From contig NZ_JAMOIL010000009.1 of the NCBI RefSeq assembly GCF_023656415.1, positions 62,001 to 126,000 of the forward strand: DNA of 64,000 nucleotides, read 5' to 3'. A model generated the notes under the pieces. That model was not told the origin of the DNA. It saw only the letters and a list, made by a program, of their open reading frames with translations, and made no database searches. A program made the position numbers and the translations under genes. Source of the DNA: Nocardioides bruguierae (GTDB taxonomy: Bacteria > Actinomycetota > Actinomycetes > Propionibacteriales > Nocardioidaceae). Positions 1 through 8,624 of the stretch are shown piece by piece; the first letter of the stretch is position 1; each line of letters begins with the position of its first letter.

Positions 1-847
1 CGCGGCGGACGTCGAGGGAGTCGACCGAGCCCGCCTCCCGGAGCTCGTCAGCGACCTGGCTCAGCGCGGCGTCGAGGTCCGCGGCGTCCGTGACGTCCGT
101 GACGTCCGTGACGTCGAGCATCACGTCGACGCAGACGACGCCGGTGTGGTCGATCATCCGGTGGCCGGCGGGGGTCTGGTCGAGCGTGACGTGACGGGTC
201 TCGGCGGCGTCGAGCGCCTGCTCCTCGGCGGCCTCCGGGTCGAACCGCACCAGCGCCTCGGTGACGAGCCGGTCGAGGGCGGTGGGGCCGATGCGGTGGC
301 CGACCCCGGCGAGCTGGGCGTCGACGAACGCCGCTCCTGCGGCCGGCAGGTGCATCGTCCGCCGTGCGACCAGGCGGGCCCTGGACCAGGGCAGGGCGTG
401 GTCGACCTCGCGGGCGTCGACGACCCGCACCCCTCCGTCGTCGCCCAGGGCGAGCCCGCGGGTCAGTGCCGCCCACGAGCGGGGCAGCCGGTGGCGGAGC
501 TCGACGACGTCGCCGATGAAGGACCGACCGGCGTCGGTCGACATCCCCAGCGCGGCGGCCCACTCGACCACTGCCGCCTCGGTCACCAGTGGCGACCCCG
601 GGCCGCCGAGGTCGAGGGGGCGGTCGCCGTGCAGGAAGGCCGGCGTCTCCCAGGCGTAGGCGGCGGCATCGGCGAGGCCCATCACGGCCTGCTCGGGGTG
701 GGCCTCGACCCACGCCACCGTCGCCTGGGCGACCTCGACGTCGGCGACGTGCCGGGCGCGCCTGGCGTCGCGGACGCGCGTCAGGAGCGAGGCAGTGGGG
801 TGGGTGCCCCTGGCCTCGTCGACGTCACGCTCCACGGTGCAGGTCAT
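1..847 (-). CDS. DUF222 / HNH-endonuclease family protein, N-terminal part, cut by window edge
   Basis: Reading the minus strand from an ATG at 847 gives an open frame of 282 codons to the window edge with no stop. The protein starts MTCTVERDVDEA and has the helical, Ala/Leu/Arg-rich sequence of the DUF222 (13E12-type) domain, which in actinobacteria normally precedes a C-terminal HNH nuclease motif; that part lies outside the window. A -10-like TAAACT (minus strand, 855-860) sits 7 nt before the ATG, which suggests a leaderless mRNA. Near the edge a VTDVTDVTD tripeptide repeat is encoded by a tandem 9-bp repeat. The family is multicopy and its biological role is unclear; nuclease activity is inferred from the usual architecture, not seen here. 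Confidence 0.75.
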   Translation of the reverse strand, partial: MTCTVERDVDEARGTHPTASLLTRVRDARRARHVADVEVAQATVAWVEAHPEQAVMGLADAAAYAWETPAFLHGDRPLDLGGPGSPLVTEAAVVEWAAALGMSTDAGRSFIGDVVELRHRLPRSWAALTRGLALGDDGGVRVVDAREVDHALPWSRARLVARRTMHLPAAGAAFVDAQLAGVGHRIGPTALDRLVTEALVRFDPEAAEEQALDAAETRHVTLDQTPAGHRMIDHTGVVCVDVMLDVTDVTDVTDAADLDAALSQVADELREAGSVDSLDVRR

Positions 848-932
848 GCCTGACAGTTTACGCGATGATGAGTTCGAATCACAGGGTGTGGACTGGCCTG
901 TGGAGAACGCTGAGGGTGGGCGTTGGCGGTCG

Positions 933-1106
933 GGTGCAGGGGTCTCGTGGCTCGTCGCCGGGGCTCCTCGCACCTCGACCACCGGTGGGTGCGGGTGCAG
1001 GGGTCTCGTGGCTCGTCGCCGGGGCTCCTCGCACCTCGACCACCGGTGGGTGCGGGCCGGCCTCCTCGCACCTTGACCACCGGTGGGTGCGGGCCGGCCT
1101 CCTCGA
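933..1106. repeat. 61-bp tandem repeat, intergenic repeat family 1
   Basis: Two almost identical 61-bp units run head to tail (933-993 and 994-1054), followed by shortened copies up to about 1106. Each unit contains GTCTCGTGGCTCGTCGCC, CTCCTCGCACCTCGACCA and CCGGTGGGTGCGG. The same motifs, mostly in reverse orientation, recur near 45061-45150 and 51198-51330. The stretch fills the gap between the DUF222 gene and the enoyl-CoA hydratase and carries no convincing gene. Confidence 0.85.
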
Positions 1107-1138
1107 CCGCGGGCGGGCCGCAGGGCAGGATGCGCCGC

Positions 1139-1900
1139 ATGGACGCCCCCCTGGTCCGCACCGACGTCGACGGCGCCGTCGTGACCCTCACGCTCGACTC
1201 CCCGGCCAACCGCAACGCGCTCTCGCGGCGGCTGCTGGCCGAGCTGGACGCGGCGCTCGTGGCCGCGGCCGAGCGCCCCGGCACGCGGGTCGTGGTGCTC
1301 GCCGCCACCGGCCGGGTCTTCTGCGCGGGCGCGGACCTGAGCGAGGCCGCGGGCGGGTCCATGGAGGAGACGACCGCGGCCATCGTCGGCCTGCAGCGAC
1401 GCATGCTCACCCTGCCCGTGCCCGTGCTGGCCCGGGTGCAGGGTCCGGTCCGCGCCGGCGGCCTCGGCCTGGTCGCGGCCGCGGACGTGGTGGTCGCCTC
1501 CACGCAGGCGACCTTCGCGCTCACCGAGGTGCGGCTCGGCCTGGCCCCGCTCGCCGTCAGCCTCACCGTGCTGCCCCGGCTCACCGACCGGGCAGCGGCC
1601 TGGGCGGCGCTGGGCGGCGAGGTCTTCGACGCCGCCACCGCCACGTCCTGGGGCCTGGTCACCACCGTCGTCGACGCCGACGACCTCGACGCCGAGGTCG
1701 GGTGGCGGGCCGACGTCCTCGCCCAGGGGGACCCGCAGGGCCAGCGGGAGACCAAGGCGCTGCTCGTCGCCGACCTCGTCGCGCGGATCGACGCGGAGGG
1801 TGCGAACGTGGCCCGCCGCTCGGCCACCCTGTTCGGCTCCGACGCGGCGCAGGCCGCGATGGCGGCGTTCCTCGAGCGGGGCCGTGGAAGAAATTCCTGA
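1139..1900 (+). CDS. enoyl-CoA hydratase/isomerase (crotonase) family protein
   Basis: A 253-residue crotonase-fold protein, probably acting on acyl-CoA thioesters in the cytoplasm. The N-terminus (VDGAVVTLTLDSPANRNALS) is typical. The oxyanion-hole segments are FCAGADLSE near residue 65 and GPVRAGGLGLVAAADV near residues 103-118, and FALTEVRLGLAPL near 128-140 carries the usual catalytic-region Glu. I chose the ATG at 1139 because a CAGGAT hexamer lies 7 nt upstream (leaderless pattern); an in-frame ATG at 1130 is possible. The acyl substrate cannot be told from sequence: fatty acid, branched-chain or aromatic catabolism are all open. It lies 43 bp upstream of a sigma-factor gene but need not share its role. 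Confidence 0.85.
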   Translation: MDAPLVRTDVDGAVVTLTLDSPANRNALSRRLLAELDAALVAAAERPGTRVVVLAATGRVFCAGADLSEAAGGSMEETTAAIVGLQRRMLTLPVPVLARVQGPVRAGGLGLVAAADVVVASTQATFALTEVRLGLAPLAVSLTVLPRLTDRAAAWAALGGEVFDAATATSWGLVTTVVDADDLDAEVGWRADVLAQGDPQGQRETKALLVADLVARIDAEGANVARRSATLFGSDAAQAAMAAFLERGRGRNS

Positions 1901-1943
1901 CACGGGGGCAACCGGACGGGGGGTCGACCCGGTCCTCCAGGAC

Positions 1944-2594
1944 ATGACCACCCGATCTCGGGACCGGGAGACCACCACCGGACCCTCAGCGCAGGCGCCC
2001 GCCGCCGACACCGTGGGGCACGCCGCCCACGACGTCGCCGCGCCCTCGGCCGCGCACTCGCGCACCCGCCGCAAGGCGTCGGTGCCGTTCGAGGACTTCG
2101 TGGCCGCCCGCTCCGGTGCCCTGCTGCGCACCGCCTACCTGCTGACCCACGACCACGCGCTCGCCGAGGACCTCCTCCAGACCGCGCTGGCCAAGGCGTG
2201 GCCCGCCTGGGACCGGATCGACGAGCCCGAGGCGTACCTGCGCCGCGTCCTCGTCACCACCTTCTCCTCGTGGTGGCGCCGCAAGTGGAACGGCGAGACG
2301 CCCACCGAGGTGCTGCCCGAGACCTCCGCCCCCGACGCCCACGACGCGGCCGGCACCCGGGACGACCTGTGGTCGGCGATGGCCCGGCTGCCACGGCGCC
2401 AGCGGGCCGTCGTCGTCCTGCGCTACCTCGAGGACCTCACCGAGGCGCAGACGGCCGAGGCCCTCGGCTGCTCGGTGGGCACCGTGAAGTCCCAGACCTC
2501 CAAGGCGTTCGCGAAGCTGCGGATCGACCCCTCCCTGACCGACCACCACCCCACGACCACCACCTCCGAGCAGACCGGGGAGGAGCTGTCATGA
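1944..2594 (+). CDS. SigE-family RNA polymerase sigma-70 factor (ECF type)
   Basis: A 216-residue ECF-type sigma factor. After a low-complexity N-terminal tail of about 50 residues, region 2 starts at VPFEDFVAARSGALLRTAYLL and includes AEDLLQTALAKAWPAWDRI. Region 4 near the C-terminus is LPRRQRAVVVLRYLEDLTEA followed by the helix-turn-helix AEALGCSVGTVKSQTSKAF. This matches the SigE-like family of Streptomyces and Nocardioides. The stop codon overlaps the start of the next gene (ATGA at 2591), so the two should be translationally coupled; the downstream single-span protein is its likely regulator. The true start is uncertain because the tail is poorly conserved; the ATG at 1944 excludes an arginine-rich, unlikely extension. 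Confidence 0.88.
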   Translation: MTTRSRDRETTTGPSAQAPAADTVGHAAHDVAAPSAAHSRTRRKASVPFEDFVAARSGALLRTAYLLTHDHALAEDLLQTALAKAWPAWDRIDEPEAYLRRVLVTTFSSWWRRKWNGETPTEVLPETSAPDAHDAAGTRDDLWSAMARLPRRQRAVVVLRYLEDLTEAQTAEALGCSVGTVKSQTSKAFAKLRIDPSLTDHHPTTTTSEQTGEELS

Positions 2595-3985
2595 GCCCCA
2601 CGATCGACGACCTGCGCGCCACCCTCGACCAGCGTGGCCACGACGTGGACGCCGGCGGCGTCGACGTGCACGCCCGCCTCTCCGGCGTCCGGCACCGCGT
2701 CGCGGCCGCCCGCCGTCGTCGTGCCGCCGCCGTCTCCACCGCCGCCGCGGTCGTGCTCGCCGGCGTCCTCTCCGTCGGCGTGCTCACCCGCGGCGCCCCG
2801 GTCGACGACGGCCTCGTGGTCGCCGGCCAGGACGTGGCGGAGCAGGTGAGCCTGCCGCTGGGCGAGTACGCCTACCAGCGGTCGGTGGACCTCGACGACA
2901 TGGAGGACCCGAACGGCGTCGTCCGCGACAGGACGGTTGCCGAGGAGCTCCTGCGACGCCAGGTCACCCTGCCTCGTGCAGGTGTCGACCAGGCGGTCGC
3001 GCTGGTCGCCTCGGGGCTCGACGGCGGCACCGTGACCCTGCGGACCCTGTACGGCGGACCCGGGCTCGTCCGCCTCACCGAGGACGGCACCACGCCTGTC
3101 GCGTCCGTCGGCACCGGGCGCACCGACCTCGTGCTGGTCCTCCGTGACGTCCCGGCCGACGCCGAGGTGGCGCTCGTGGTCTACGACCGCAGCGACACGC
3201 GGATCGACGCGCTCTACGCGCCCGACGGCTCGGCCTGGTTCCGGGACGAGGTCGGGGGTCGAACCCGGCTGGCCGGCGCCTTCACGCCGACCGAAGGTCG
3301 GGCCACCGCCTCCCTGACCTTCACCGGAGCCCTGGGCAGCACCCTCATCTCCGACTACTGCCGCAGTGACGTGAAGGGCGCCTACGCCACCGTGCTGGTC
3401 GACGGTGGTCTGAGCTCCTCGGGCGGTTGTGTCGGCGAGGCCGGCGACGCCTTCATCGGTGGCGTCACCTTCACCAGCCAGGACAAGGTCACGGAGCACA
3501 CCCTGGAGATCCGGGTGACCCGCGGCGAGGACGGCCCGCTGCTGGACGCCTCCCAGGTGGTGGCCGGCGTCGCCGGGTACGCCGCCGACCCCGACGACAC
3601 CGTCCTGAGCGACGGCACCCGCAGCGGGGACGACGTCGACGCCCGGATCGAGGTCGACGGCCGCGCCTGGGTGCTGGAGCAGGTCGTCGAGCTGTCCGGC
3701 CGGGACAGCCTCACCGCCGACATCGACCTCACCGAGGAGCCCGACGCGCGGTACGTGGACGTCACCTACGCGCGCGGACGCACGACCCTGAAGGCCGTCG
3801 GGTCGGTCAGCGGCAGGGCCCTGAGCGGTCGTGCGACCCACGTCGCCAGCGGCGGGTGGATGACCGGCCAGATGAGTGGCGTGCTGCTCCAGGGGGAGCG
3901 CTGGCAGGTCACCCTCGCCAGGCCGCAGGGCGCGCTCGAGGAGGGCGGTGGGGCCCTGCTCGTGTACGCCCCCGTCGACGAGTGA
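2591..3985 (+). CDS. single-span membrane protein, putative anti-sigma partner
   Basis: A 464-residue protein. Residues 1-44 are a short cytoplasmic head (MSPTIDDLRATLDQRGHDVD...) ending in a basic patch RHRVAAARRRR; residues about 45-66 form one transmembrane helix (AAVSTAAAVVLAGVLSVGVL); the remaining roughly 400 residues are predicted to be outside and are beta-rich, with two cysteines (SDYCRSD and SGGCVGE) that could form a disulfide. It has no catalytic motif I recognise. Overlap with the SigE-type sigma gene (ATGA) and the cytoplasm-TM-ectodomain layout fit an anti-sigma or signal-sensing partner. This role is inferred from context; no classical zinc-binding anti-sigma motif (HxxxCxxC) is present. 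Confidence 0.65.
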   Translation: MSPTIDDLRATLDQRGHDVDAGGVDVHARLSGVRHRVAAARRRRAAAVSTAAAVVLAGVLSVGVLTRGAPVDDGLVVAGQDVAEQVSLPLGEYAYQRSVDLDDMEDPNGVVRDRTVAEELLRRQVTLPRAGVDQAVALVASGLDGGTVTLRTLYGGPGLVRLTEDGTTPVASVGTGRTDLVLVLRDVPADAEVALVVYDRSDTRIDALYAPDGSAWFRDEVGGRTRLAGAFTPTEGRATASLTFTGALGSTLISDYCRSDVKGAYATVLVDGGLSSSGGCVGEAGDAFIGGVTFTSQDKVTEHTLEIRVTRGEDGPLLDASQVVAGVAGYAADPDDTVLSDGTRSGDDVDARIEVDGRAWVLEQVVELSGRDSLTADIDLTEEPDARYVDVTYARGRTTLKAVGSVSGRALSGRATHVASGGWMTGQMSGVLLQGERWQVTLARPQGALEEGGGALLVYAPVDE

Positions 3986-4136
3986 GCACCTGGGCCACGG
4001 CTCACCCCCCGGTTGGCGCCGTGGACGGACACCCGGACGGGTAACGTTGTCGTCTTGCCGCGCCCGGTGGGAGGGCGCGGACGCGCACGCGCGCGGACGA
4101 GGACCCCCATCCGGGACAGCACGACGAGGAGCAGCG

Positions 4137-6368
4137 TTGACCGAGGTCAGCAGCAGCGGTGACGAGCAGCGGCGTCCGGAGGACGTGGCCGCGACCGAGA
4201 CGGCGGCCGAGCAGGCCTACGTCGACACGGTGTTCGCCCAGCTCGAGGTGAGCGCCAAGGCGGCGCAGGACCTCGCCAAGGAGGGCCACAGCCGCGGCGC
4301 GCTGGGCCACGAGGGCGGCCTCGTGGAGCGCGACGCGATGGTCTTCCAGGCGGCCAAGCGGATCGCCCAGCTCGACGCGGCCCACGAGGGCCTGGTCTTC
4401 GGCCGGCTCGACCTCGACCCCTCCGTCGACGACCGACCCCGCTACATCGGCCGCATCGGCCTGCGCGACGCCGAGCGGGAGAGCCTGCTCATCGACTGGC
4501 GCGCCCCGGCGGCGTCCGTCTTCTACCAGGCCACGGCCGCCACGCCGCAGAGCGTGCTGCGCCGCCGCGTCCTGCGCTCCAAGGGCCGCGTGGTCGAGGG
4601 CGTCGAGGACGAGCTGCTGGACGGCGAGGGCATGGAGGCCGCCGGCCTCGACCTGCCGATCGTCGGCGAGGGCGCGCTCATCGCCCAGCTCTCCCGGGCC
4701 CGCGACCGGTCGATGCACTCGATCGTCGCGACCATCCAGGCCGAGCAGGACCAGGCGATCCGGGCACCTGCCAAGGGCGTCGTCTCGATCTCGGGCGGCC
4801 CCGGCGTCGGCAAGACGGTGGTCGCGCTGCACCGCGCGGCCTACCTGCTCTACACCGACCGTCGCCGCTACGAGTCCGGCGGCGTCCTCGTCGTCGGCCC
4901 CTCCGGCGTCTTCATGCGCTACATCGAGCGCGTGCTGCCCTCGCTCGGCGAGACCGCCGTCGCGCTGCGCTCCCTGGGCGAGGTCGTGGACGGCGTCCGC
5001 GCGACGCGCCAGGACGACCCGGCCGTGGCCGCGGTCAAGGGCTCCGCGCGGATGGCCACGGTGCTCCGGTCGCTCTCGCGGCAGCAGGCGCCCGACAGCC
5101 CCACGAGCTTCCGCACCTTCTACCGCGACGACGTGCTCACGCTCGACCGCGGCACGCTCGGCCGCATCCGTCGCCAGCTGATGAACCAGGGCCGACGCAA
5201 CCGGCAGATGCCGCGCGTGCCCGGCGCCCTGCTGGACGCGCTGTGGCGCCAGGTGCGCTCCGAGCGTGGCCGCGAGCGGGGCCGGGAGTCGTTCAACGAG
5301 GACCTCAAGGGCGACCCGAAGTTCCTCGACTTCGTCGCCGCCTGGTGGCCCCCGCTGGACGCCCGGGAGGTGCTCGGCTGGCTGCGCGAGCCCGACATGC
5401 TCGCCCGGGTGGCCGGCTCGGAGCTCTCCAAGGACGAGCAGGACCTGCTGGTGAAGTCCTACGGCCACGGCACCGACGACCTCTCGATCCAGGACGTCGC
5501 GCTGCTCGACGAGCTGCGCTACGCCATCGGCGACGTGCCGCAGAAGACCGACGACGAGGCCAGCCTCGACGACACCGGCCTGCTCGAGGGCGGCCTCGAC
5601 ATGGCCGAGCTGTTCACCGCCGCCGACCGCGAGTTCGCCCCGGCCGGCCGCGCGTGGCAGGCCCCGCAGCACAAGATCGAGGACGACCCGTTCGCGCACG
5701 TCCTCATCGACGAGGCGCAGGACCTGACCCCGATGCAGTGGCGCATGGTCGGACGCCGCGGGCGCACCGCGACCTGGACGATCGTCGGCGACCCGGCGCA
5801 GTCGTCGTGGCCGGTGCCCGAGGAGGCGGCCGCCGCCCGCGCCGAGGCGCTGGAGAAGAAGGCCACGCACTCGTTCCACCTCGGCACGAACTACCGCAAC
5901 TCCTCCGAGATCTACTCCTTCGCCGCGGCCTACGCCGAGCGCGTGGGCCTGGACGCCGACCTGCCGACCGCGGTCCGCTCCACCGACGAGCACCCCGTGG
6001 TGCTGGAGGACGTCGACGACCTCGAGGCGTCCGTGCGCGAGGTGGTGGACGGCCTGGCCGGCCGCGTCGCCGGCACGGTCGGCATCGTCGTCCCCGTGGC
6101 CCGTCGCAGCGAGGTGAACTCCTGGCTGGCGAGCTGGCCCGAGCGCGCCGAGGACGCCCCGCACGCCCGCGCGGCGATCGACTCCACCGACGCCCCCAGC
6201 GGCGACGACCGGGTCGTCGTGCTGACCGGCCTGGACACCAAGGGCCTGGAGTTCGACGCGATCGTGGTCGTGCGCCCGCAGGAGATCGAGGACGAGTCGC
6301 CGACCGGCCGCGCCACGCTCTACGTCGTCCTCACCCGCGCCACGCAGCTGCTGACCACCATCAGCTGA
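4137..6368 (+). CDS. HelD/HelR-like UvrD-family ATPase, RNA polymerase recycling factor
   Basis: A 743-residue superfamily-1 helicase-like ATPase. The N-terminal coiled coil (residues about 15-70: YVDTVFAQLEVSAKAAQDLA...) and LLIDWRAPAASVFYQAT near 120-135 are hallmarks of actinobacterial HelD. Walker A is GGPGVGKT (about 222-229), Walker B is LIDEAQDL (about 524), motif III is IVGDPAQSSW, and the C-terminal helicase block is VVVLTGLDTKGLEFDAIVVV then LYVVLTRA. HelD proteins free stalled RNA polymerase from DNA and in some actinobacteria give rifampicin tolerance. The start is TTG at 4137, preceded by GAGGA at 4126-4130; no ATG/GTG fits the conserved N-terminus as well. A TAACGT -10-like box near 4042 would give a leader of about 90 nt. 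I found no rifampicin-associated element consensus upstream. Confidence 0.88.
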   Translation: MTEVSSSGDEQRRPEDVAATETAAEQAYVDTVFAQLEVSAKAAQDLAKEGHSRGALGHEGGLVERDAMVFQAAKRIAQLDAAHEGLVFGRLDLDPSVDDRPRYIGRIGLRDAERESLLIDWRAPAASVFYQATAATPQSVLRRRVLRSKGRVVEGVEDELLDGEGMEAAGLDLPIVGEGALIAQLSRARDRSMHSIVATIQAEQDQAIRAPAKGVVSISGGPGVGKTVVALHRAAYLLYTDRRRYESGGVLVVGPSGVFMRYIERVLPSLGETAVALRSLGEVVDGVRATRQDDPAVAAVKGSARMATVLRSLSRQQAPDSPTSFRTFYRDDVLTLDRGTLGRIRRQLMNQGRRNRQMPRVPGALLDALWRQVRSERGRERGRESFNEDLKGDPKFLDFVAAWWPPLDAREVLGWLREPDMLARVAGSELSKDEQDLLVKSYGHGTDDLSIQDVALLDELRYAIGDVPQKTDDEASLDDTGLLEGGLDMAELFTAADREFAPAGRAWQAPQHKIEDDPFAHVLIDEAQDLTPMQWRMVGRRGRTATWTIVGDPAQSSWPVPEEAAAARAEALEKKATHSFHLGTNYRNSSEIYSFAAAYAERVGLDADLPTAVRSTDEHPVVLEDVDDLEASVREVVDGLAGRVAGTVGIVVPVARRSEVNSWLASWPERAEDAPHARAAIDSTDAPSGDDRVVVLTGLDTKGLEFDAIVVVRPQEIEDESPTGRATLYVVLTRATQLLTTIS

Positions 6369-6425
6369 GCACCATCAGCCGAGCACCGGCGCCGGACGGG
6401 CTCGGCCCGCGACTACCCTGCAGCC

Positions 6426-8357
6426 ATGACCAACGACGTCGCCGCTGCCCGGGAAGCCATCGAGGCCATCCAGGGGCACGAGGCGTGGGCGATCATCCGC
6501 CGCTCCACGCGCGCGGGTGACAACCCGACCGTCGGCGTGCTCGGCGGCAAGCGGTGGGTCGCGGACTCGCTCATGGACGTCCCGCTGGAGACCGGCGTCC
6601 CCGAGCCCGGACGCTTCGCCGACCGGCTCGTGGCCGTCCCGTTCCGGCAGGTCGCCGAGCGCGGGTTCGACGCCCACGACGACGGCACCCCGCTGGTCGT
6701 GGTCGACGTCGAGGACGAGCGCGAGTTCTCGGTCGACGACGTGGTCGCGGCCATCACCGAGGTGCCGGTCGAGCTCGCCGACGCCGGCGGCTTCGACACC
6801 GACGACGAGGCCTACGCCGAGGTCGTCAAGCAGATCATCACCGACGAGATCGGCCAGGGCGAGGGCGCCAACCTCGTCGTCGGTCGCCCGTTCCACGCCA
6901 CCGTCGCCGACTGGGACGCCGCGCGCGCCCTCACCGTCTTCAAGCGCCTGCTCGAGCGCGAGCGCGGCGCCTACTGGACCTACGTCTTCTTCACCGGCGA
7001 CCGCTACCTCGTCGGCGCCACCCCGGAGCGTCACGTCTCCGTGCGCGACGGCGCGGTGCGGATGAACCCGATCTCCGGCACCTTCCGGCTGCCCCGCCCG
7101 GCCGCCGACGGCACCGCGGTGCCCGCCGCCGCGCTGAAGAGCGACCTCCTGGACTTCCTCTCCGACGAGAAGGAGATCTACGAGCTCTTCATGGTGGTCG
7201 ACGAGGAGCTGAAGATGATGTGCGACATCTGCTCCGAGGGCGGCCAGGTGCTCGGCCCGTTCCTCAAGCCGATGAGCCACCTCATCCACACCGAGTACCT
7301 GCTGGCCGGCCAGACGCACCGCGACGTGCGCGAGGTGCTGCGCGACACGATGTACGCGGCCACCGTCACCGGCTCCCCGGTCGAGAACGCGTGCCGCCTG
7401 ATCAAGAAGTACGAGCAGCAGGGCCGCGGCTACTACGGCGCCGCGCTCGCCGTGCTCGGCCGGGACGAGGCGGGCGGCCCCGTCCTCGACAGCCCGATCG
7501 TCATCCGCACCGCCGACGTGGACCTCGAGGGCAACCTCACCGTCACCGCGGGCGCCACGCTGGTGCGCGACTCCGACCCGCACTACGAGGTCGCCGAGAC
7601 CCACGCGAAGGCCGGCGGCATCCTCTCCGCCTTCGGGCTCGTGCCCCCGGCCCCGCCGACCACGGTGGACGTGCCGGCGCTGGTCAACGACGAGGACGTG
7701 CTGCTGCGGCTCAACCAGCGCAACCGGCGCCTCTCCCAGTTCTGGCTCACCGACCAGGCCGGCGAGGACCCCGACCCGGCCCTCGCCGGCAAGAGCGTCG
7801 TCATCCTGGACGGGGAGGACGACTTCGTCCGCATGCTCCGCCACGTCCTGGCGACCCTGGGGCTGACCAGCACGGTCGTGCGGCACGAGGACTACGTGCC
7901 GGGCTGCCTCGACGGTCACGACCTCGTGCTCGTCGGGCCGGGCCCCGGCGACCCCCGCGACGGCGACGACCCGAAGATGGCGAGCCTGCGGCACGCGGTC
8001 TCCTCGGTGCTCGAGACCGAGCAGCCGTTCCTGGCGGTGTGCCTGGGGCACCAGGCGCTGTGCCACACCCTCGGCCTGCCGCTGGGCTACAAGGACATCG
8101 TCTTCCAGGGCACCCAGTCGCCCGTGCCGTTCGAGGGCCGCACCGAGCGGGTCGGCTTCTACAACACGTTCGTGGCCCGCGTGGGCGAGGACGTGGCGCT
8201 GCCGGCGGGCACGGTCGTCGACGCCGACCCCGAGAAGGGCGACGTGCACGCCATCCACGGGCCGCACTTCACCGGCATCCAGTTCCACGCGGAGTCCATC
8301 CTGACCCAGCACGGCGTGGACCTGCTGCACCGCATCCTGCTGCGCCTGCTGGGCTGA
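6426..8357 (+). CDS. PhzE-like fused chorismate-utilising synthase (anthranilate synthase family, synthase + glutaminase)
   Basis: A 643-residue fusion: an MST-type chorismate synthase domain (residues about 80-415) followed by a class-I glutamine amidotransferase (about 455-640). The synthase carries MNPISGTFRLP, not the PIKGT of PABA synthases, and VVDEELKMMCDICSEGG, SPVENACRLIKKYEQQGRGY and ATLVRDSDPHYEVAETHAKA, which match the PhzE group that makes 2-amino-2-deoxyisochorismate (ADIC). The glutaminase has the nucleophile Cys in FLAVCLGHQALCH and the His in GIQFHAES. A TACCCT hexamer ends 6 nt before the ATG (leaderless pattern). No phzD, phzF, phzB or phzG homologue is in the window, so the product's fate is unknown. 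Anthranilate as product cannot be excluded. Confidence 0.82.
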   Translation: MTNDVAAAREAIEAIQGHEAWAIIRRSTRAGDNPTVGVLGGKRWVADSLMDVPLETGVPEPGRFADRLVAVPFRQVAERGFDAHDDGTPLVVVDVEDEREFSVDDVVAAITEVPVELADAGGFDTDDEAYAEVVKQIITDEIGQGEGANLVVGRPFHATVADWDAARALTVFKRLLERERGAYWTYVFFTGDRYLVGATPERHVSVRDGAVRMNPISGTFRLPRPAADGTAVPAAALKSDLLDFLSDEKEIYELFMVVDEELKMMCDICSEGGQVLGPFLKPMSHLIHTEYLLAGQTHRDVREVLRDTMYAATVTGSPVENACRLIKKYEQQGRGYYGAALAVLGRDEAGGPVLDSPIVIRTADVDLEGNLTVTAGATLVRDSDPHYEVAETHAKAGGILSAFGLVPPAPPTTVDVPALVNDEDVLLRLNQRNRRLSQFWLTDQAGEDPDPALAGKSVVILDGEDDFVRMLRHVLATLGLTSTVVRHEDYVPGCLDGHDLVLVGPGPGDPRDGDDPKMASLRHAVSSVLETEQPFLAVCLGHQALCHTLGLPLGYKDIVFQGTQSPVPFEGRTERVGFYNTFVARVGEDVALPAGTVVDADPEKGDVHAIHGPHFTGIQFHAESILTQHGVDLLHRILLRLLG

Positions 8358-8426
8358 CGTCTACCGCGGATCGTCGTTCCAGTCATCACTCATCTTCGGT
8401 AATCGCAGCAAAAGTAAAGCGATCTG

Positions 8427-8456
8427 TTGCCTTGACGCCGCGGGCTCGTCTAGCCT
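8427..8456 (+). promoter_or_regulatory. candidate promoter for the 6C-like RNA
   Basis: TTGCCT (8427-8432) and TAGCCT (8451-8456) are separated by 18 nt and lie just upstream of the C-rich structured element. Upstream is the most A-rich stretch of the neighbourhood (AGCAAAAGTAAAG). Transcription would start near 8463, almost exactly at the base of the predicted structure. Confidence 0.5.
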
Positions 8457-8459
8457 CGT

Positions 8460-8539
8460 GACCAGCCCGGCGGGGACTGCCCCCCAGCCTTGCCGGGCCC
8501 CTACTCCCCCCCCGGCAGAACCCCGTAGAACCCCTGGTC
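8460..8539 (+). ncRNA. candidate 6C RNA
   Basis: An outer pairing GACCAG (8460-8465) with CTGGTC (8534-8539) encloses a CGGGG/CCCCG pairing and a 7-bp hairpin TGCCGGG/CCCGGCA. Two unpaired cytosine runs of at least five to six residues (GCCCCCCAG at about 8479-8487, and CTACTCCCCC in the hairpin loop at about 8501-8510) are the defining feature of the actinobacterial 6C RNA (B11 in Mycobacterium tuberculosis), whose loops act by pairing with G-rich ribosome-binding regions of mRNAs. A fitting promoter lies directly upstream. A covariance-model search would be decisive; as an alternative it could be a structured leader of the downstream pabA gene. Confidence 0.65.
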
Positions 8540-8624
8540 AGAGTCGTCGTCCGACGCGTGGCACCCACGCTCCGACGGCCGGGCGGGTGCCCGACGCGTC
8601 GTCGTCGGTCGCTATCGTGTGCCG

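Noticed and set aside
95-118. Short tandem repeat encoding VTDVTDVTD as a regulatory repeat
   Set aside because: It lies in frame in the DUF222 gene and is best read as a local protein repeat.
933-1106. CRISPR array
   Set aside because: The units are tandem without spacers and no cas gene is present.
4005-4136. Rifampicin-associated element upstream of the HelD-like gene
   Set aside because: I looked for the known palindromic consensus and did not find it.
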